Source: Marivivens sp. LCG002 (lineage in GTDB: Bacteria > Pseudomonadota > Alphaproteobacteria > Rhodobacterales > Rhodobacteraceae). From it: DNA of 64,000 nucleotides. Both the position numbers and the translations under genes were made by a program. Below, piece by piece: positions 44,588-53,779 of this stretch. Within the stretch, counting starts at the first letter, position 1; the number at the start of each line of letters is the position of its first letter. The notes under the pieces were generated by a model. It was not told the DNA's origin. It saw only the letters and a list, made by a program, of their open reading frames with translations, and searched no databases. The stretch covers positions 248,001 through 312,000 of the forward strand of contig NZ_CP127165.1 in NCBI RefSeq assembly GCF_030264275.1, read 5' to 3'.

Positions 44588-45018
44588 AGCGGCTCTGGTG
44601 CCTTGATTAAAAAGGCACCGTGAAAGCGCAGGTTTTCGGTATCGCCGAGTGAAAAAGGAAATCCGCCGAACGCATATTCGGACATGATCACCACGCTATT
44701 GTCGGGCCCCATATGCGACTGGAGTGCGTCGACCTGTTCGGGTGAAAAGAAATCCGAGAGAACATCCCCAACTTGGTCTTGGTATCCCGTAACCAGATAC
44801 GACGTGTCGATATAGGCTCCGGGAAGGGCGCGTGTCAGCGGGGTTGGGCTGTCGGCATCGTCATTGTCGCCAAAGCAATAGGCAACAAGCTCGTCCTCTG
44901 TCGCAAACACGCCAGAGAAGAAATAGACCCGAACAAAGCCTTCGGGCGCCCTTGGGGGCAGTTCGGGTGTATCGTCGGAAGGTGGCTCAAAGCTGAAAAG
45001 TTCGGACCAGATCGACAT
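44584..45018 (-). CDS. Imm22-like small acidic protein
   Basis: This 144-residue acidic protein has no membrane segment or signal. Its pattern V-R-V-Y-F-F-S-G-V-F-A-T-E-D-E-L-V-A-Y near 28-46, and the late V-V-I-M-S-E-Y-A-F-G-G-F, recall the Immunity protein 22 family (Imm22) of toxin-immunity loci, though my match is by eye and weak. The start at 45018 follows GGAGGGAG; the longer frame upstream has no binding site. No toxin or polymorphic-toxin gene is adjacent. It may be an orphan immunity protein or a member of an unrelated family. Confidence 0.45.
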   Translation of the reverse strand: MSIWSELFSFEPPSDDTPELPPRAPEGFVRVYFFSGVFATEDELVAYCFGDNDDADSPTPLTRALPGAYIDTSYLVTGYQDQVGDVLSDFFSPEQVDALQSHMGPDNSVVIMSEYAFGGFPFSLGDTENLRFHGAFLIKAPEPL

Positions 45019-45208
45019 GGTGCTCCCTCCGTTTGTCTTTGCAGTCAAAGGGCATGATCCGAGCGCAGAATGCAAGCTTCTATGCGTTTGCGGGCGCATG
45101 GCCGCATGTTCAAAAGGCAGCTTTTCGACAATTTGGAACTCTATCCTTTCGTTCTTCAAAATCTTCTGGAATTTGTGTCGAACTCTTGCCATATCTTCTC
45201 ACGAGAGC

Positions 45209-45325
45209 GTGGCGATGGCGTCGCCACAGGTCATTCCTATCTCGCGGGTTTGTCCCGCAGTCTCCTGAACGCCGGGATCTTCTTTTGGAGGTCCGGTGGG
45301 ACCTCTGCGAAAAATGAGGTCTAAA
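45209..45325 (+). promoter_or_regulatory. Structured leader of the creatinase gene, possible translational switch
   Basis: The 307 bases between the Imm22-like gene and creatinase hold no gene but have structure. Stems pair 45209-45215 with 45221-45227 (seven bp), 45244-45248 with 45254-45258 (five bp), and 45288-45294 with 45299-45305 (seven bp). The ribosome binding site GAGGTC (45316-45321) is an exact copy of GAGGTC at 45288-45293, and GACCTC at 45300-45305 can pair with either. Pairing upstream frees the site; pairing downstream hides it. This is the layout of a translation-controlling riboswitch, though I cannot match it to a known class. Confidence 0.4.
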
Positions 45326-46531
45326 ATGACAGCACGTCCCCAGTCTTATCGTTTCCATCAGGGCGACCGTATTCTTCCTTTTGCAGAATCAGAATACGAA
45401 GCCCGTGTTACCGGACTCCGTAAAATCATGGCGGAAAAAGGGGTGGATGCGGTTGTGCTCACGTCCATGCACAACGTCGCCTATTACTCGGGTTTTCTGT
45501 ATTGCTCGTTCGGCCGTCCCTATGCCTATGTCGTAACGGCAGGTCAGGCCGTTACCATCAGCGCAGGGATCGACGCGGCTCAGCCTTGGCGCCGCTGCTA
45601 TGGTGATAACATCACCTATACGGACTGGCAGCGTGACAACTACTGGCGCACGATCCGTGATATCACGGGAACAGGCGCTGTGATCGGCTATGAGGCGGAT
45701 CATCTCACGCTGCTCCAAAGCCAGAAGCTGGATCATTTCCTCGCACCCAAGAGCAGCTTGGATATCGCACCTGCAACGATGGAACAGCGGATGCGCAAAT
45801 CCGCCGCCGAAATCGAACTTATCCGCGCAGGCGCGGCTGTTGCCGACGTCGGTGGCTTTGCAATCCGCGAGGCCATCAAGGTCGGCGCCCGTGAGATCGA
45901 TGTCGCCATGGCAGGTCGCGATGCCATGGAACTTGAAATCGCCAAACGCTTTCCCGATGCCGAATACCGCGATACCTGGGTCTGGTTCCAGTCGGGGATC
46001 AACACCGACGGCGCACATAACCCCGTGACGGCGCGTGCTCTCGAAGTGGGTGATATCCTGAGCTTGAACACCTTCCCGATGATCTCGGGATACTATACCG
46101 CGCTCGAGCGGACGTTGTTCGTCAAAGAGGTCGATGCCGCGAGCCTCAAGATCTGGGAAGCTAACGTTGCAGCGCATGAATACGGCATGTCGCTTCTCAA
46201 GCCCGGTGCAAGCTGTGCGGAAATTACTGCCAAGATCAACGACTTCTTCGAAGAGCGTCAGCTTTTGCAGTATCGCACTTTCGGCTACGGCCATTCGTTC
46301 GGCGTCTTGTCGCACTACTATGGCCGTGAAGCGGGCCTCGAACTTCGCGAAGATATCGACACCGTCCTCGAAGAAGGCATGGTCATTTCGATGGAGCCGA
46401 TGCTCACCATCGCCGAAGGCCAGCCCGGTGCAGGCGGCTACCGCGAGCACGATATCCTCGTCATCACCAAAGACGGTAACGAGGACATCACCAAATACCC
46501 CTATGGCCCCGAGTTCAACGTCGTAGGCTGA
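45326..46531 (+). CDS. Creatinase (creatine amidinohydrolase)
   Basis: This 401-residue protein of the M24 'pita-bread' fold hydrolyses creatine to sarcosine and urea. It follows the Pseudomonas creatinase closely from memory: Y-C-S-F-G-R-P-Y-A, Y-T-D-W-Q-R-D-N-Y, F-Q-S-G-I-N-T-D-G-A-H-N-P-V-T, and Y-R-T-F-G-Y-G-H-S-F-G. His231 matches the catalytic His232 and Glu357 the Glu358 of that enzyme, and no metal is needed. Related M24 peptidases and DddP-type lyases were considered and fit less well. No creatininase or sarcosine oxidase gene is in the window. A structured leader precedes it and a hairpin follows. Confidence 0.9.
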   Translation: MTARPQSYRFHQGDRILPFAESEYEARVTGLRKIMAEKGVDAVVLTSMHNVAYYSGFLYCSFGRPYAYVVTAGQAVTISAGIDAAQPWRRCYGDNITYTDWQRDNYWRTIRDITGTGAVIGYEADHLTLLQSQKLDHFLAPKSSLDIAPATMEQRMRKSAAEIELIRAGAAVADVGGFAIREAIKVGAREIDVAMAGRDAMELEIAKRFPDAEYRDTWVWFQSGINTDGAHNPVTARALEVGDILSLNTFPMISGYYTALERTLFVKEVDAASLKIWEANVAAHEYGMSLLKPGASCAEITAKINDFFEERQLLQYRTFGYGHSFGVLSHYYGREAGLELREDIDTVLEEGMVISMEPMLTIAEGQPGAGGYREHDILVITKDGNEDITKYPYGPEFNVVG

Positions 46532-46545
46532 TTATTTTGCAGCAG

Positions 46546-46573
46546 TGCACGGCAGAAACCACTCTGCCGTGCA
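46546..46573 (+). terminator. Hairpin after creatinase
   Basis: TGCACGGCAGA (46546-46556) and TCTGCCGTGCA (46563-46573) form a perfect 11-pair stem with a six-base loop, 15 bases after the creatinase stop. No T-run follows (ACAAAACG), so it may be a Rho-dependent end or an mRNA-stabilising hairpin. Confidence 0.55.
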
Positions 46574-46658
46574 ACAAAACGTCTCGATCGTGCGCTAGTA
46601 ATTTGCGCTTTCGCGCCAAAATGCTATCACGAGCCCAGAAGACTTTTGGATTGCTGCC

Positions 46659-47534
46659 ATGACCTTGTTTGATTTGCCGCGCGCCTCGCTCGCGCTGCGT
46701 GCCTTTATTTCCGTTCTCTTGCTTTCAAGCCTTGCGGCCTGTGTTACCGAAGAGGCCGTAGAAGAAACCCAGCCCGTCGTCGAAACCTTTGTCGAAGGTT
46801 ATGGTCCGATCATGGACAAGGGCTATGCACTTCCAGGTGTGCCGAGTGAATACCTCGAAGAGCCGAACCGCCGCACGATCGTTCTCTATTCGGGCGACGA
46901 GAAGCCGGGCACGATCGAGGTCGATCCCTACGCTAAATTCCTTTATTTCATCGAGGACGACGGCACCGCGATCCGTTACCCGATTGCTGTTGGTCGTCAG
47001 GGCCGATCCATGCGCGGGACAACCGTGATCCGTCGCAAAGAGGAATGGCCCGGTTGGATTCCGACCGAAAATATGCTTCGGACCGAACCCGAGGTCTACG
47101 GACCCTTCGCACGTGGCATTCCGGGGGGATTGCGTAGCCCGCTGGGCGCACGCGCTCTCTATCTCTATCGCGGAGGCAAGGACACGATGTACCGGATCCA
47201 CGGGACCAATGATCTTGCATCGATCGGGAACTCGGGGTCTGCGGGCTGTATCCGCATGTTCAACCACGACATCATCCATCTGTTCGAAATGGTGCCCAAC
47301 GGGACCAAGGTCGTTGTCCGCACCAAGGCCGATTCTATCCGTCTTGAAGGCGAGGATTACGCCTCGCGCGGGGAAGAGCTTGAAGCCACGCGCGTCGATC
47401 CCGACCTGATCTACAGCGAAGAGGCCGTCGCCGCCGATCGTCCGCTTGCGCAAATTCTGGCTGACGAATTGGTCAAGGAGCCCGAAGAGGACACCGAAGA
47501 GACAACCGAAGAGCCCCAGCGCGGAGATACATGA
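46659..47534 (+). CDS. L,D-transpeptidase lipoprotein (YkuD domain)
   Basis: This 291-residue envelope enzyme has a YkuD catalytic domain with the motif H-G-T-N...S-A-G-C-I-R-M, where Cys is the nucleophile and His the base. The N-terminus is a lipoprotein signal with lipobox L-A-A-C (Cys28), so it is probably anchored to a membrane. It would form 3-3 peptidoglycan cross-links or tether proteins to the wall. The C-terminal 40 residues are strongly acidic and rich in Glu and Thr. It overlaps the next gene by four bases and leads a three-gene operon. Confidence 0.9.
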   Translation: MTLFDLPRASLALRAFISVLLLSSLAACVTEEAVEETQPVVETFVEGYGPIMDKGYALPGVPSEYLEEPNRRTIVLYSGDEKPGTIEVDPYAKFLYFIEDDGTAIRYPIAVGRQGRSMRGTTVIRRKEEWPGWIPTENMLRTEPEVYGPFARGIPGGLRSPLGARALYLYRGGKDTMYRIHGTNDLASIGNSGSAGCIRMFNHDIIHLFEMVPNGTKVVVRTKADSIRLEGEDYASRGEELEATRVDPDLIYSEEAVAADRPLAQILADELVKEPEEDTEETTEEPQRGDT

Positions 47535-47803
47535 TGTCATTCATCAGGCTGGTACTCTTCGGGTTCCTCGCTCTGAGTGTGATCTATGTTTCTCTTTCGG
47601 TCTACTTCCGCTCGGTCCGCAGGGAAAATCTTGAAGAGGACTGGGCGGAAAATCACCCTGACGGGGGTGATCCGTCCGAGCGGAGCGACTATATCGAACG
47701 CGGAATGGGCGAATATGCGGGCAGCATACGCAAGCGGCTCGTTCTGTTGGTTTATATCGTTCCTATCGCTGCAATCGCGGTGATCCAATATTTGACGAAC
47801 TGA
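47531..47803 (+). CDS. Small two-helix membrane protein
   Basis: This 90-residue protein has hydrophobic helices at about 3-24 and 69-87, separated by a charged loop ([18 protein letters not shown]). I do not recognise a named family, though similar proteins occur beside DUF1523 genes in related genomes, as I recall. The start overlaps the stop of the transpeptidase gene (ATGA) and the next gene begins seven bases after its stop, so it is clearly part of that operon. Function unknown. Confidence 0.7.
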   Translation: MMSFIRLVLFGFLALSVIYVSLSVYFRSVRRENLEEDWAENHPDGGDPSERSDYIERGMGEYAGSIRKRLVLLVYIVPIAAIAVIQYLTN

Positions 47804-47810
47804 GGGCGCC

Positions 47811-48479
47811 ATGCCGAGTATCAAGTCCATCATCCGCATCGTGCTCTTTGTGATTTTTGGAGCGTTTTTGCACTATACGCTCCCCCAGCATGATGTCGTG
47901 CGGATCAATTCCACCGAAATCATCCGTCAGGATCTTAGCGGTTGGAACAAGGTCTTTTACGCCAATGGCGATTCAGGCAATGCCGAACAGACCACGCGCG
48001 ATCTTCGTCTGATCAACACCGTCCGCAAGAACACTCTTTTCTTTGGGTTCTACAAAACGGGCGGCGAAGAAACGATGGTGTATCGCAACGAGGATACGGG
48101 TTGGATCTGGCCGCCTTATTTCAAGTTCGACAGCTCGGATCTTCAGGCCGAGGCCTCTGACAACATTTCCCAAGCGACAAACCCGCGCTGGGTTGTGATC
48201 ACCCATTACGGCTGGCGGAACCGCTATATTTCAATCTATCCCAACGCGATCAGCATCCGCCCTGTCGACAGCCCCGATGTGCGGATCATTCCATGGTTCA
48301 ACATTTTCTTCTTCGTCTTCCTGCTGATCGCTTTTCTCATGGTCCGCGCGATGTGGCGCCAATTCGTCGAGCGCACCGTTGATCCCGCCCTTACCTCTGC
48401 GGGAAACCGCTGGGACGAGGTCGAGGCCGAGTATGCCGAGAAGAAGTCGCGGCTTCGCAGGTTTTTCAGCAAGAAATGA
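47811..48479 (+). CDS. DUF1523 family membrane protein
   Basis: This 222-residue DUF1523 protein has one N-terminal helix near 6-24, a periplasmic-type domain (30-155) and a second helix near 162-178, then a charged tail. The conserved H-D-V-V-R-I-N-S-T-E and W-I-W-P-P-Y-F-K-F-D segments are visible. Function is unknown. It ends the operon begun by the L,D-transpeptidase, suggesting a role in the cell envelope. The convergent AraC gene starts directly after its stop. Confidence 0.85.
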   Translation: MPSIKSIIRIVLFVIFGAFLHYTLPQHDVVRINSTEIIRQDLSGWNKVFYANGDSGNAEQTTRDLRLINTVRKNTLFFGFYKTGGEETMVYRNEDTGWIWPPYFKFDSSDLQAEASDNISQATNPRWVVITHYGWRNRYISIYPNAISIRPVDSPDVRIIPWFNIFFFVFLLIAFLMVRAMWRQFVERTVDPALTSAGNRWDEVEAEYAEKKSRLRRFFSKK

Positions 48480-49333
48480 TCAGCTTGGCTGAAGCACGTT
48501 CTTTTGCATTTTGAGCCGGAACTGGTGCGGGGTAATCCCGAAATGGCTCGAAAAGCATTTATGGAAATGGCTTAGGTTGGGAATCCCGCAATCTGCCGCG
48601 ATTTCGGCAAGTTGATCGGTGGTCCCTGCCAAACGGCGGCCCGCGTATTCCATCCTGATTTTGTTGATATATTCAGAAGGGGTCTGACCCAGGATCGCCT
48701 TGGCTGTGCGGCTCACATGGGCATGTGCACGGCCCGTAACGGCGACAAATCCTGCTGCACCTTCGCGGAAAACTTCGGGATTATGCGCAGCGGCGCAGGC
48801 CATGACCAACCAGTCCGGCGCTTCCTCGCGCGTCTGCTGCGCTTCTGCGCTTCTGCGACGAGCTCTGCGCAAAGCGGAAGTAAAAAGGCTTCGGCCTCGA
48901 GCGCGGAGCGCGCAACACGTTCAAGTCGCAAGGCTTGTTTGTTGAGTGCGGCCAGTTCGCGGATGTCGCGATGCGCGACATGGGGCAACGGCGCGGTCGA
49001 CCAGAAAAACCGTCCTGCAAGCGCGTCGTGACGCTCTCCGATGTTGCGGATCAGTTCGGCCGAAAACGTGACCGAGACCACAAAGGTATCCTCGGCGCGC
49101 GCATGAAGGGCATGGGGTTCCCCCGCACGCACAAAGACGACCTTGCCCTCGTCGAGATCGATTTTCTCGTTGCCAAGGGTCAGGCGCATTTCCCCGTTTT
49201 GGACCCAGATCAACTCGTAAAAATCTTGGGAATGAAGCGCTTTGGCGCGCCGTTGTTCAAGGGACGATCGCGCCATGTGATAGGCGGCGCCATCACGCAA
49301 AACATCACGAGAGAGGAGATCAATACACTTCAT
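48480..49333 (-). pseudogene. AraC-family regulator split by an 8-bp duplication
   Basis: Two frames cover one gene. The upstream part (to about 48840) encodes the cupin sensor domain of an AraC regulator, M-K-C-I-D-L-L to L-P-L-C-A-E-L-V-A-E-A-Q. The downstream part, in another frame, encodes the two-helix DNA-binding domain, with A-A-D-C-G-I-P-N-L-S-H-F-H-K-C-F and G-I-T-P-H-Q-F-R. Between them an 8-base unit is present twice in tandem. Removing one copy restores a single 281-codon frame reading A-E-A-Q-Q-T-R-E-E-A-P-D-W. As given, the regulator would lack its DNA-binding domain. Slipped-strand mutation, phase switching or a sequence error could explain it; the exact duplication argues against a random error. 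Confidence 0.82.
48837..48857. repeat. 8-bp tandem repeat causing the frameshift
   Basis: The unit TGCGCTTC occurs twice (48838-48845, 48846-48853) and is followed by half a third copy, giving a period of eight over 21 bases. On the coding strand the unit reads GAAGCGCA. One extra copy shifts the frame of the AraC-type gene by two bases. Confidence 0.9.
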
Positions 49334-49459
49334 AGGCGAGTCATAGCATAGAGTTTGCAAATGCAACGTGACAATAGTGACGCAGGTTCAAGGTTCATAG
49401 TGACCTTGGACGATTTGGACTATAAAGGCGGCACAAACGCTCAAAAAGGAAGCTACGCG

Positions 49460-50152
49460 ATGCAATTCGACCGCACCATCAAGATTGCCCCTTCGATCCT
49501 TTCTGCGGATTTTGCCAATTTCGGCGCCGAATGTCAGGCGATCGAGGCACAGGGCTGCGATTGGGTTCACGTCGACGTCATGGACGGGCATTTTGTGCCC
49601 AATATCACCTTTGGCCCCGCGACCTGTTCTGCGATCCGTCCCCACATCAAGGGCGTGATGGATGTGCACCTGATGATTGCGCCGGTTGATCCTTACATCG
49701 AAGCCTTTGCCGCGTCGGGCGCCGATTTTATTACCGCTCACGTCGAGGCAGGACCCCACATCCACCGCACGCTCCAGGCGATCCGCGGTGCAGGGGCCAA
49801 GGCTGGTGTCGCGCTCAATCCCGCAACCCGCGCCGAAGAGGTCGAATATCTTCTCGATATGGTCGACATGGTCTGTGTGATGACCGTGAACCCCGGCTTC
49901 GGCGGACAGAAATTCATCCATTCCCAGGTCGAAAAGGTGCGCAAACTCCGCGCTATGATCGGAGATCGTCCGATCCATATCGAGATCGATGGCGGCGTCG
50001 ACCCGACCACGGCGCCCTTGGTTGCGGCAGCGGGCGCGGACGTTCTCGTGGCGGGGTCCGCTGTCTTCCGTGGCGGTTCCGTTTCGAACCCCGCGCCCTA
50101 TGGCGAAAACATCCGCGCGATCCGCGAAGCGGCGAACAAAGCCTTGGCCTAG
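49460..50152 (+). CDS. rpe: Ribulose-phosphate 3-epimerase
   Basis: This 230-residue TIM-barrel enzyme interconverts ribulose-5-phosphate and xylulose-5-phosphate in the pentose phosphate (and, if present, Calvin) pathway. Signatures are [12 protein letters not shown] at the start, [12 protein letters not shown] with the metal-binding His/Asp, [12 protein letters not shown], and E-I-D-G-G-V. ATG 49460 follows AAGGA. It converges on uvrB with a four-base overlap. Confidence 0.95.
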   Translation: MQFDRTIKIAPSILSADFANFGAECQAIEAQGCDWVHVDVMDGHFVPNITFGPATCSAIRPHIKGVMDVHLMIAPVDPYIEAFAASGADFITAHVEAGPHIHRTLQAIRGAGAKAGVALNPATRAEEVEYLLDMVDMVCVMTVNPGFGGQKFIHSQVEKVRKLRAMIGDRPIHIEIDGGVDPTTAPLVAAAGADVLVAGSAVFRGGSVSNPAPYGENIRAIREAANKALA

Positions 50153-52335
50153 TGGCGCTTGCTGCGTTTGTTGCCACCGCGCTGACCTGCTCGGCCCGCA
50201 GTGGAACGACCGCTGGCTGATTTGGCCTCGTCGACTGCCTTTTCCACGGCATATTGCCGTGCAAGAGGATCGTCCGAGATAACGAGATCGACCGTCTCCA
50301 GGCGCTTGATCTCGTCCCGCAGGCGCGCAGCTTCTTCGAACTCGAGGTTCTCGGCTGCTTTGCGCATGTCATTGCGAAGACCATCGAGAACCGCTTCGAG
50401 ATTGCCGCCATGGAGTGGTTTGTCCACTTTGGCGGTGACGCGGTTCATATCCACATCGCCTTTATAAAGACCGGCAAGGATATCCTCGACGTTCTTTTTC
50501 ACGGTGGCGGGGGTGATCCCGTGTTCCTCGTTATAGGCCATCTGACGCGTGCGGCGGCGTTCGGTTTCTTTGAGCGCGCGCTCCATAGAACCCGTGATAC
50601 GGTCGGCATACATGATCACGCGGCCTTCGGCGTTACGCGCGGCGCGGCCGATCGTCTGGACCAGTGATGTTTCCGAGCGAAGGAAGCCTTCTTTGTCGGC
50701 GTCGAGGATCGCAACCAATCCGCATTCGGGTATATCGAGACCCTCGCGCAAGAGGTTGATCCCGACGAGCACGTCAAAAGCACCGAGCCGCAAATCTCGC
50801 AGGATTTCGATCCGCTCGATGGTGTCGATGTCGGAGTGCATGTAGCGGACCTTGATCCCTTGTTCATACATATACTCGGTAAGGTCCTCCGCCATCCGCT
50901 TGGTCAGGGTCGTGACCAGAGTGCGGAAGCCCCGAGCCGAGACGCGTCTCACTTCGTCAAGGAGGTCATCCACCTGCATTTCCACGGGGCGAATTTCGAC
51001 GACCGGATCGAGAAGCCCCGTCGGGCGGATGATCTGCTCGGTGAAAACGCCCCCTGTTTGCTCGAGCTCCCAAGCCGCAGGTGTGGCCGAAACGAAAACC
51101 GACTGCGGGCGCATAGCGTCCCATTCCTCGAACTTGAGAGGACGGTTGTCCATACAGGAGGGAAGGCGGAACCCGTGTTCGGCCAGCGTAAACTTGCGCC
51201 GATAGTCGCCCTTGTACATGGCACCGATCTGCGGCACCGACACGTGGCTTTCATCGGCAAAGACGATCGCATTATCGGGTATGAATTCAAAAAGCGTGGG
51301 CGGCGGTTCGCCGGGGGCACGCCCCGTGAGATAGCGTGAATAGTTCTCGATCCCGTTGCAAACGCCCGTGGCTTCGAGCATCTCGAGATCAAAGTTGGTG
51401 CGCTGTTCCAGACGCTGCGCTTCGAGAAGTTTGCCTTCGTCGACCAATTGCTTGAGCCGCACATGCAGCTCTTCTTTGATGCCTTTGATCGCCTGGTTCA
51501 TCGTCGGGCGCGGCGTCACATAGTGACTGTTGGCGTAAATTCTTACCTTCTCGAAAGTATCGGTTTTCTGCCCTGTCAGCGGGTCGAATTCGATGATCCC
51601 TTCCAGCTCTTCTCCAAAAAAGGACAGCCGCCATGCGCGGTCCTCGAGGTGGGCAGGCCAGACCTCGAGACTATCCCCGCGCACGCGGAAACAACCGCGC
51701 TGGAAGGCTTGGTCGTTGCGGCGATATTGCTGGGCGACAAGGTCGGCGATCACCTGTCGCTGGTCATAAAGCTTGCCAGTGAACAAATCCTGGGTCATCG
51801 CCGAATAGGTTTCGACCGATCCGATACCATAGATACAAGATACCGAAGCGACGATGATCACATCGTCCCGTTCCAAGAGCGCCCGCGTCGCCGAGTGGCG
51901 CATACGGTCGATCTGTTCGTTGATCTGGCTTTCTTTCTCGATGTAGGTGTCCGAGCGCGGCACATAGGCTTCGGGCTGGTAATAGTCGTAGTAGGACACA
52001 AAATATTCGACGGCGTTTTCGGGAAAGAAACCCTTGAACTCGCCATAGAGCTGGGCCGCCAGGGTCTTGTTCGGAGCGAGGATAATGGCAGGGCGCTGTG
52101 TTTCTTCGATGACCTTTGCCATCGAAAAGGTTTTACCCGTTCCCGTTGCTCCAAGAAGCACTTGGTCCCGTTCGCCCGCAAGAATCCCCCCTGCGAGTTC
52201 TTTGATCGCGGTCGGCTGATCCCCCGCAGGTTGAAACTCGGTTCTCATGACAAAGCGCTTTCCCCCCTCCAACTTTTCCCGACGGTGGGGTGTGGAGTGA
52301 AGCATCGGCATCTGTTCGGGTGAATTGTTGTGCAT
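50149..52335 (-). CDS. uvrB: Excinuclease ABC subunit B
   Basis: This 728-residue helicase-like subunit of nucleotide excision repair hands damaged DNA from UvrA to UvrC. Walker A G-A-T-G-T-G-K-T is at 62-69, the damage-probing beta-hairpin motif [13 protein letters not shown] is present, and the UVR domain ([12 protein letters not shown]) lies near 645-660, followed by an Arg/Gly-rich tail. The start at 52335 has AAGGA seven bases upstream. The first 28 residues are extra relative to E. coli UvrB. A LexA-type box lies 30 bases upstream, so SOS control is likely. Confidence 0.96.
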   Translation of the reverse strand: MHNNSPEQMPMLHSTPHRREKLEGGKRFVMRTEFQPAGDQPTAIKELAGGILAGERDQVLLGATGTGKTFSMAKVIEETQRPAIILAPNKTLAAQLYGEFKGFFPENAVEYFVSYYDYYQPEAYVPRSDTYIEKESQINEQIDRMRHSATRALLERDDVIIVASVSCIYGIGSVETYSAMTQDLFTGKLYDQRQVIADLVAQQYRRNDQAFQRGCFRVRGDSLEVWPAHLEDRAWRLSFFGEELEGIIEFDPLTGQKTDTFEKVRIYANSHYVTPRPTMNQAIKGIKEELHVRLKQLVDEGKLLEAQRLEQRTNFDLEMLEATGVCNGIENYSRYLTGRAPGEPPPTLFEFIPDNAIVFADESHVSVPQIGAMYKGDYRRKFTLAEHGFRLPSCMDNRPLKFEEWDAMRPQSVFVSATPAAWELEQTGGVFTEQIIRPTGLLDPVVEIRPVEMQVDDLLDEVRRVSARGFRTLVTTLTKRMAEDLTEYMYEQGIKVRYMHSDIDTIERIEILRDLRLGAFDVLVGINLLREGLDIPECGLVAILDADKEGFLRSETSLVQTIGRAARNAEGRVIMYADRITGSMERALKETERRRTRQMAYNEEHGITPATVKKNVEDILAGLYKGDVDMNRVTAKVDKPLHGGNLEAVLDGLRNDMRKAAENLEFEEAARLRDEIKRLETVDLVISDDPLARQYAVEKAVDEAKSASGRSTAGRAGQRGGNKRSKRH

Positions 52336-52364
52336 GAGCGATTCCTTGGGTTGGGTTTCATTCT

Positions 52365-52379
52365 GTGCTCTTTTTGTTC
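52365..52379. promoter_or_regulatory. Probable LexA (SOS) box of uvrB
   Basis: GTGC-N7-GTTC at 52365-52379 matches the alphaproteobacterial LexA consensus GTTC-N7-GTTC with one mismatch, and the seven-base centre is pyrimidine-rich (TCTTTTT). It lies 30 bases before the uvrB start, a normal position for repression. LexA control of repair genes in this group is known; control of this gene is inferred. Confidence 0.55.
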
Positions 52380-52470
52380 GCATTCAAGGGCAGAAGCTGA
52401 CATTGCCCTTCAAGGCTTGCACGTTGGGCAAGTTTTCGGGATAAGGAGCCGTCATTACTGGAGGCATCCC

Positions 52471-52782
52471 ATGCGTGCACGAATCTATCGCCCTGCAAAA
52501 ACTGCTATGTCGTCCGGCACCGCCAAGACCAAGGCTTGGGTGCTTGAATTTGCGCCTGCGAGCGCGCGCGAAGTTGACCCGCTGATGGGATGGACATCGA
52601 GCGACGACACCCAGAGCCAGGTCAAGCTCAAGTTCGAGACCAAAGAAGCTGCGATCGAATATGCGAGCGAGAACGGCATCGAATTCGTGGTTCAAGAGCC
52701 GCACAGCCGCAAGCCGAACCTTCGCGCTGGTGGCTATGGTGAAAACTTTGCCACCAACCGTCGTGGCGCCTGGACACATTGA
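52471..52782 (+). CDS. NADH dehydrogenase accessory subunit, NDUFS4-like
   Basis: This 103-residue protein carries the 'ETC complex I subunit conserved region', the family of mitochondrial NDUFS4 (18-kDa subunit). It begins [13 protein letters not shown] and contains W-V-L-E-F, the M-G-W-T-S-S-D-D-T segment and [11 protein letters not shown]. In alphaproteobacteria it is a supernumerary subunit of complex I. GGAGG six bases before ATG 52471 fixes the start. It is divergent from uvrB and lies just before tRNA-Arg. Confidence 0.9.
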   Translation: MRARIYRPAKTAMSSGTAKTKAWVLEFAPASAREVDPLMGWTSSDDTQSQVKLKFETKEAAIEYASENGIEFVVQEPHSRKPNLRAGGYGENFATNRRGAWTH

Positions 52783-52815
52783 TTTTCAAAAGGCGACTTC
52801 GGTTGCCTTTCTTGC

Positions 52816-52892
52816 GATCCCATAGCTCAACTGGATAGAGCAGCTGACTTCTAATCAGCAGGTTGAGGGTTCGAGTCCTTCTGGGATCGCCA
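52816..52892 (+). tRNA. tRNA-Arg (anticodon TCT)
   Basis: The 77-base sequence folds fully: acceptor GATCCCA with TGGGATC, discriminator G and encoded CCA (52890-52892); D arm GCTC; anticodon loop CTTCTAA giving TCT; and T arm GAGGG-TTCGAGT-CCTTC with one G-U pair. TCT reads AGA/AGG arginine codons. No repeat of the tRNA 3' end is obvious nearby, so I see no integration scar. Confidence 0.96.
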
Positions 52893-53005
52893 AATCTCCC
52901 CAATTGTTAAGTTTCTTTAAAGCTTTCCCGCAGGAGAGCTAAGCTTGTCTTAGTGGTCGCGACAGGGTTCTTTTGACGTGAATTTACACGTTTGGAACTT
53001 GATGA

Positions 53006-53767
53006 ATGTCGCAAGTCTGGATCGGCACCAGCTGGAAAATGAACAAGACCCTTGCCGAGGCAAAGGTCTTTGCTGAAGGGCTCCTGTCTACGGATGCGTC
53101 CGCAGACACGCGTATCCAGCGGTTTGTCATCCCGCCTTTTACTTTGGTGCGCGAGGTCAAAACGATGCTCGCCGATACCACCGTCAAGGTCGGTGCGCAG
53201 AATATGCATTGGGCCGATCAAGGCGCTTGGACAGGGGAAGTGTCACCCTTGATGCTCAAGGATTGTCAGCTCGATATTGTCGAGATCGGGCACTCGGAGC
53301 GACGAGAATTTTTCGGCGAGACGGATGAGACGGTTGGCCTCAAGGTCGAAGCGGCGGTGCGGCACGGGCTTATTCCGTTGATCTGTATCGGGGAGACACT
53401 CGAAGAGCGCGAGGGCGGTCGTGCAACTGATGTCTTGGCCGCTCAGGTGCGCGCCGCACTGGGCAGGCTTTCGCAGGATCAAAAAACCGCCCAGATCCTT
53501 TTGGCCTATGAACCCGTTTGGGCCATAGGCGCAAACGGCATTCCCGCCAGCAGTGACTATGCCGACGATCGTCAGGCCGAGATCATCGCCGTCGCACAAG
53601 AGGTTCTCGGGCGCCGTGTCCCTTGTCTCTATGGGGGGTCGGTGAACCCGCAAAACTGCGAAGAGCTTATCGGATGCCCCCATATCGACGGGTTGTTTAT
53701 CGGGCGGTCCGCTTGGGACGTCAGGGGCTATCTCGACATTTTGGCCAAATGCGCGGCCGTTATCTAA
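53006..53767 (+). CDS. eryH: Triose-phosphate isomerase of the EryH/TpiA2 type
   Basis: This 253-residue TIM-barrel isomerase has the catalytic residues Lys11 (W-K-M-N-K), His96 (E-I-G-H-S-E-R-R-E) and Glu169 (A-Y-E-P-V-W-A). Its overall sequence, including G-A-Q-N-M-H-W-A-D-Q-G-A-W-T-G-E and the end G-C-P-H-I-D-G-L-F-I-G-R-S-A-W, is that of the rhizobial and Brucella enzyme EryH, which isomerises L-erythrulose-1-phosphate, rather than the glycolytic TpiA. The gene pair with an EryI-like RpiB directly downstream supports this. Glycolytic activity cannot be excluded. Confidence 0.82.
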   Translation: MSQVWIGTSWKMNKTLAEAKVFAEGLLSTDASADTRIQRFVIPPFTLVREVKTMLADTTVKVGAQNMHWADQGAWTGEVSPLMLKDCQLDIVEIGHSERREFFGETDETVGLKVEAAVRHGLIPLICIGETLEEREGGRATDVLAAQVRAALGRLSQDQKTAQILLAYEPVWAIGANGIPASSDYADDRQAEIIAVAQEVLGRRVPCLYGGSVNPQNCEELIGCPHIDGLFIGRSAWDVRGYLDILAKCAAVI

Positions 53768-53779
53768 AGGAAATCGGGA

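Noticed and set aside
45326-46531. DddP-type DMSP lyase or Xaa-Pro peptidase for the M24 protein
   Set aside because: The sequence follows creatinase along its length, including the His and Glu at the creatinase active-site positions, and lacks the fit to DddP.
52816-53005. tRNA-Arg as an integration site for the eryHI genes
   Set aside because: No integrase, no repeat of the tRNA 3' end and no change in base composition are visible.
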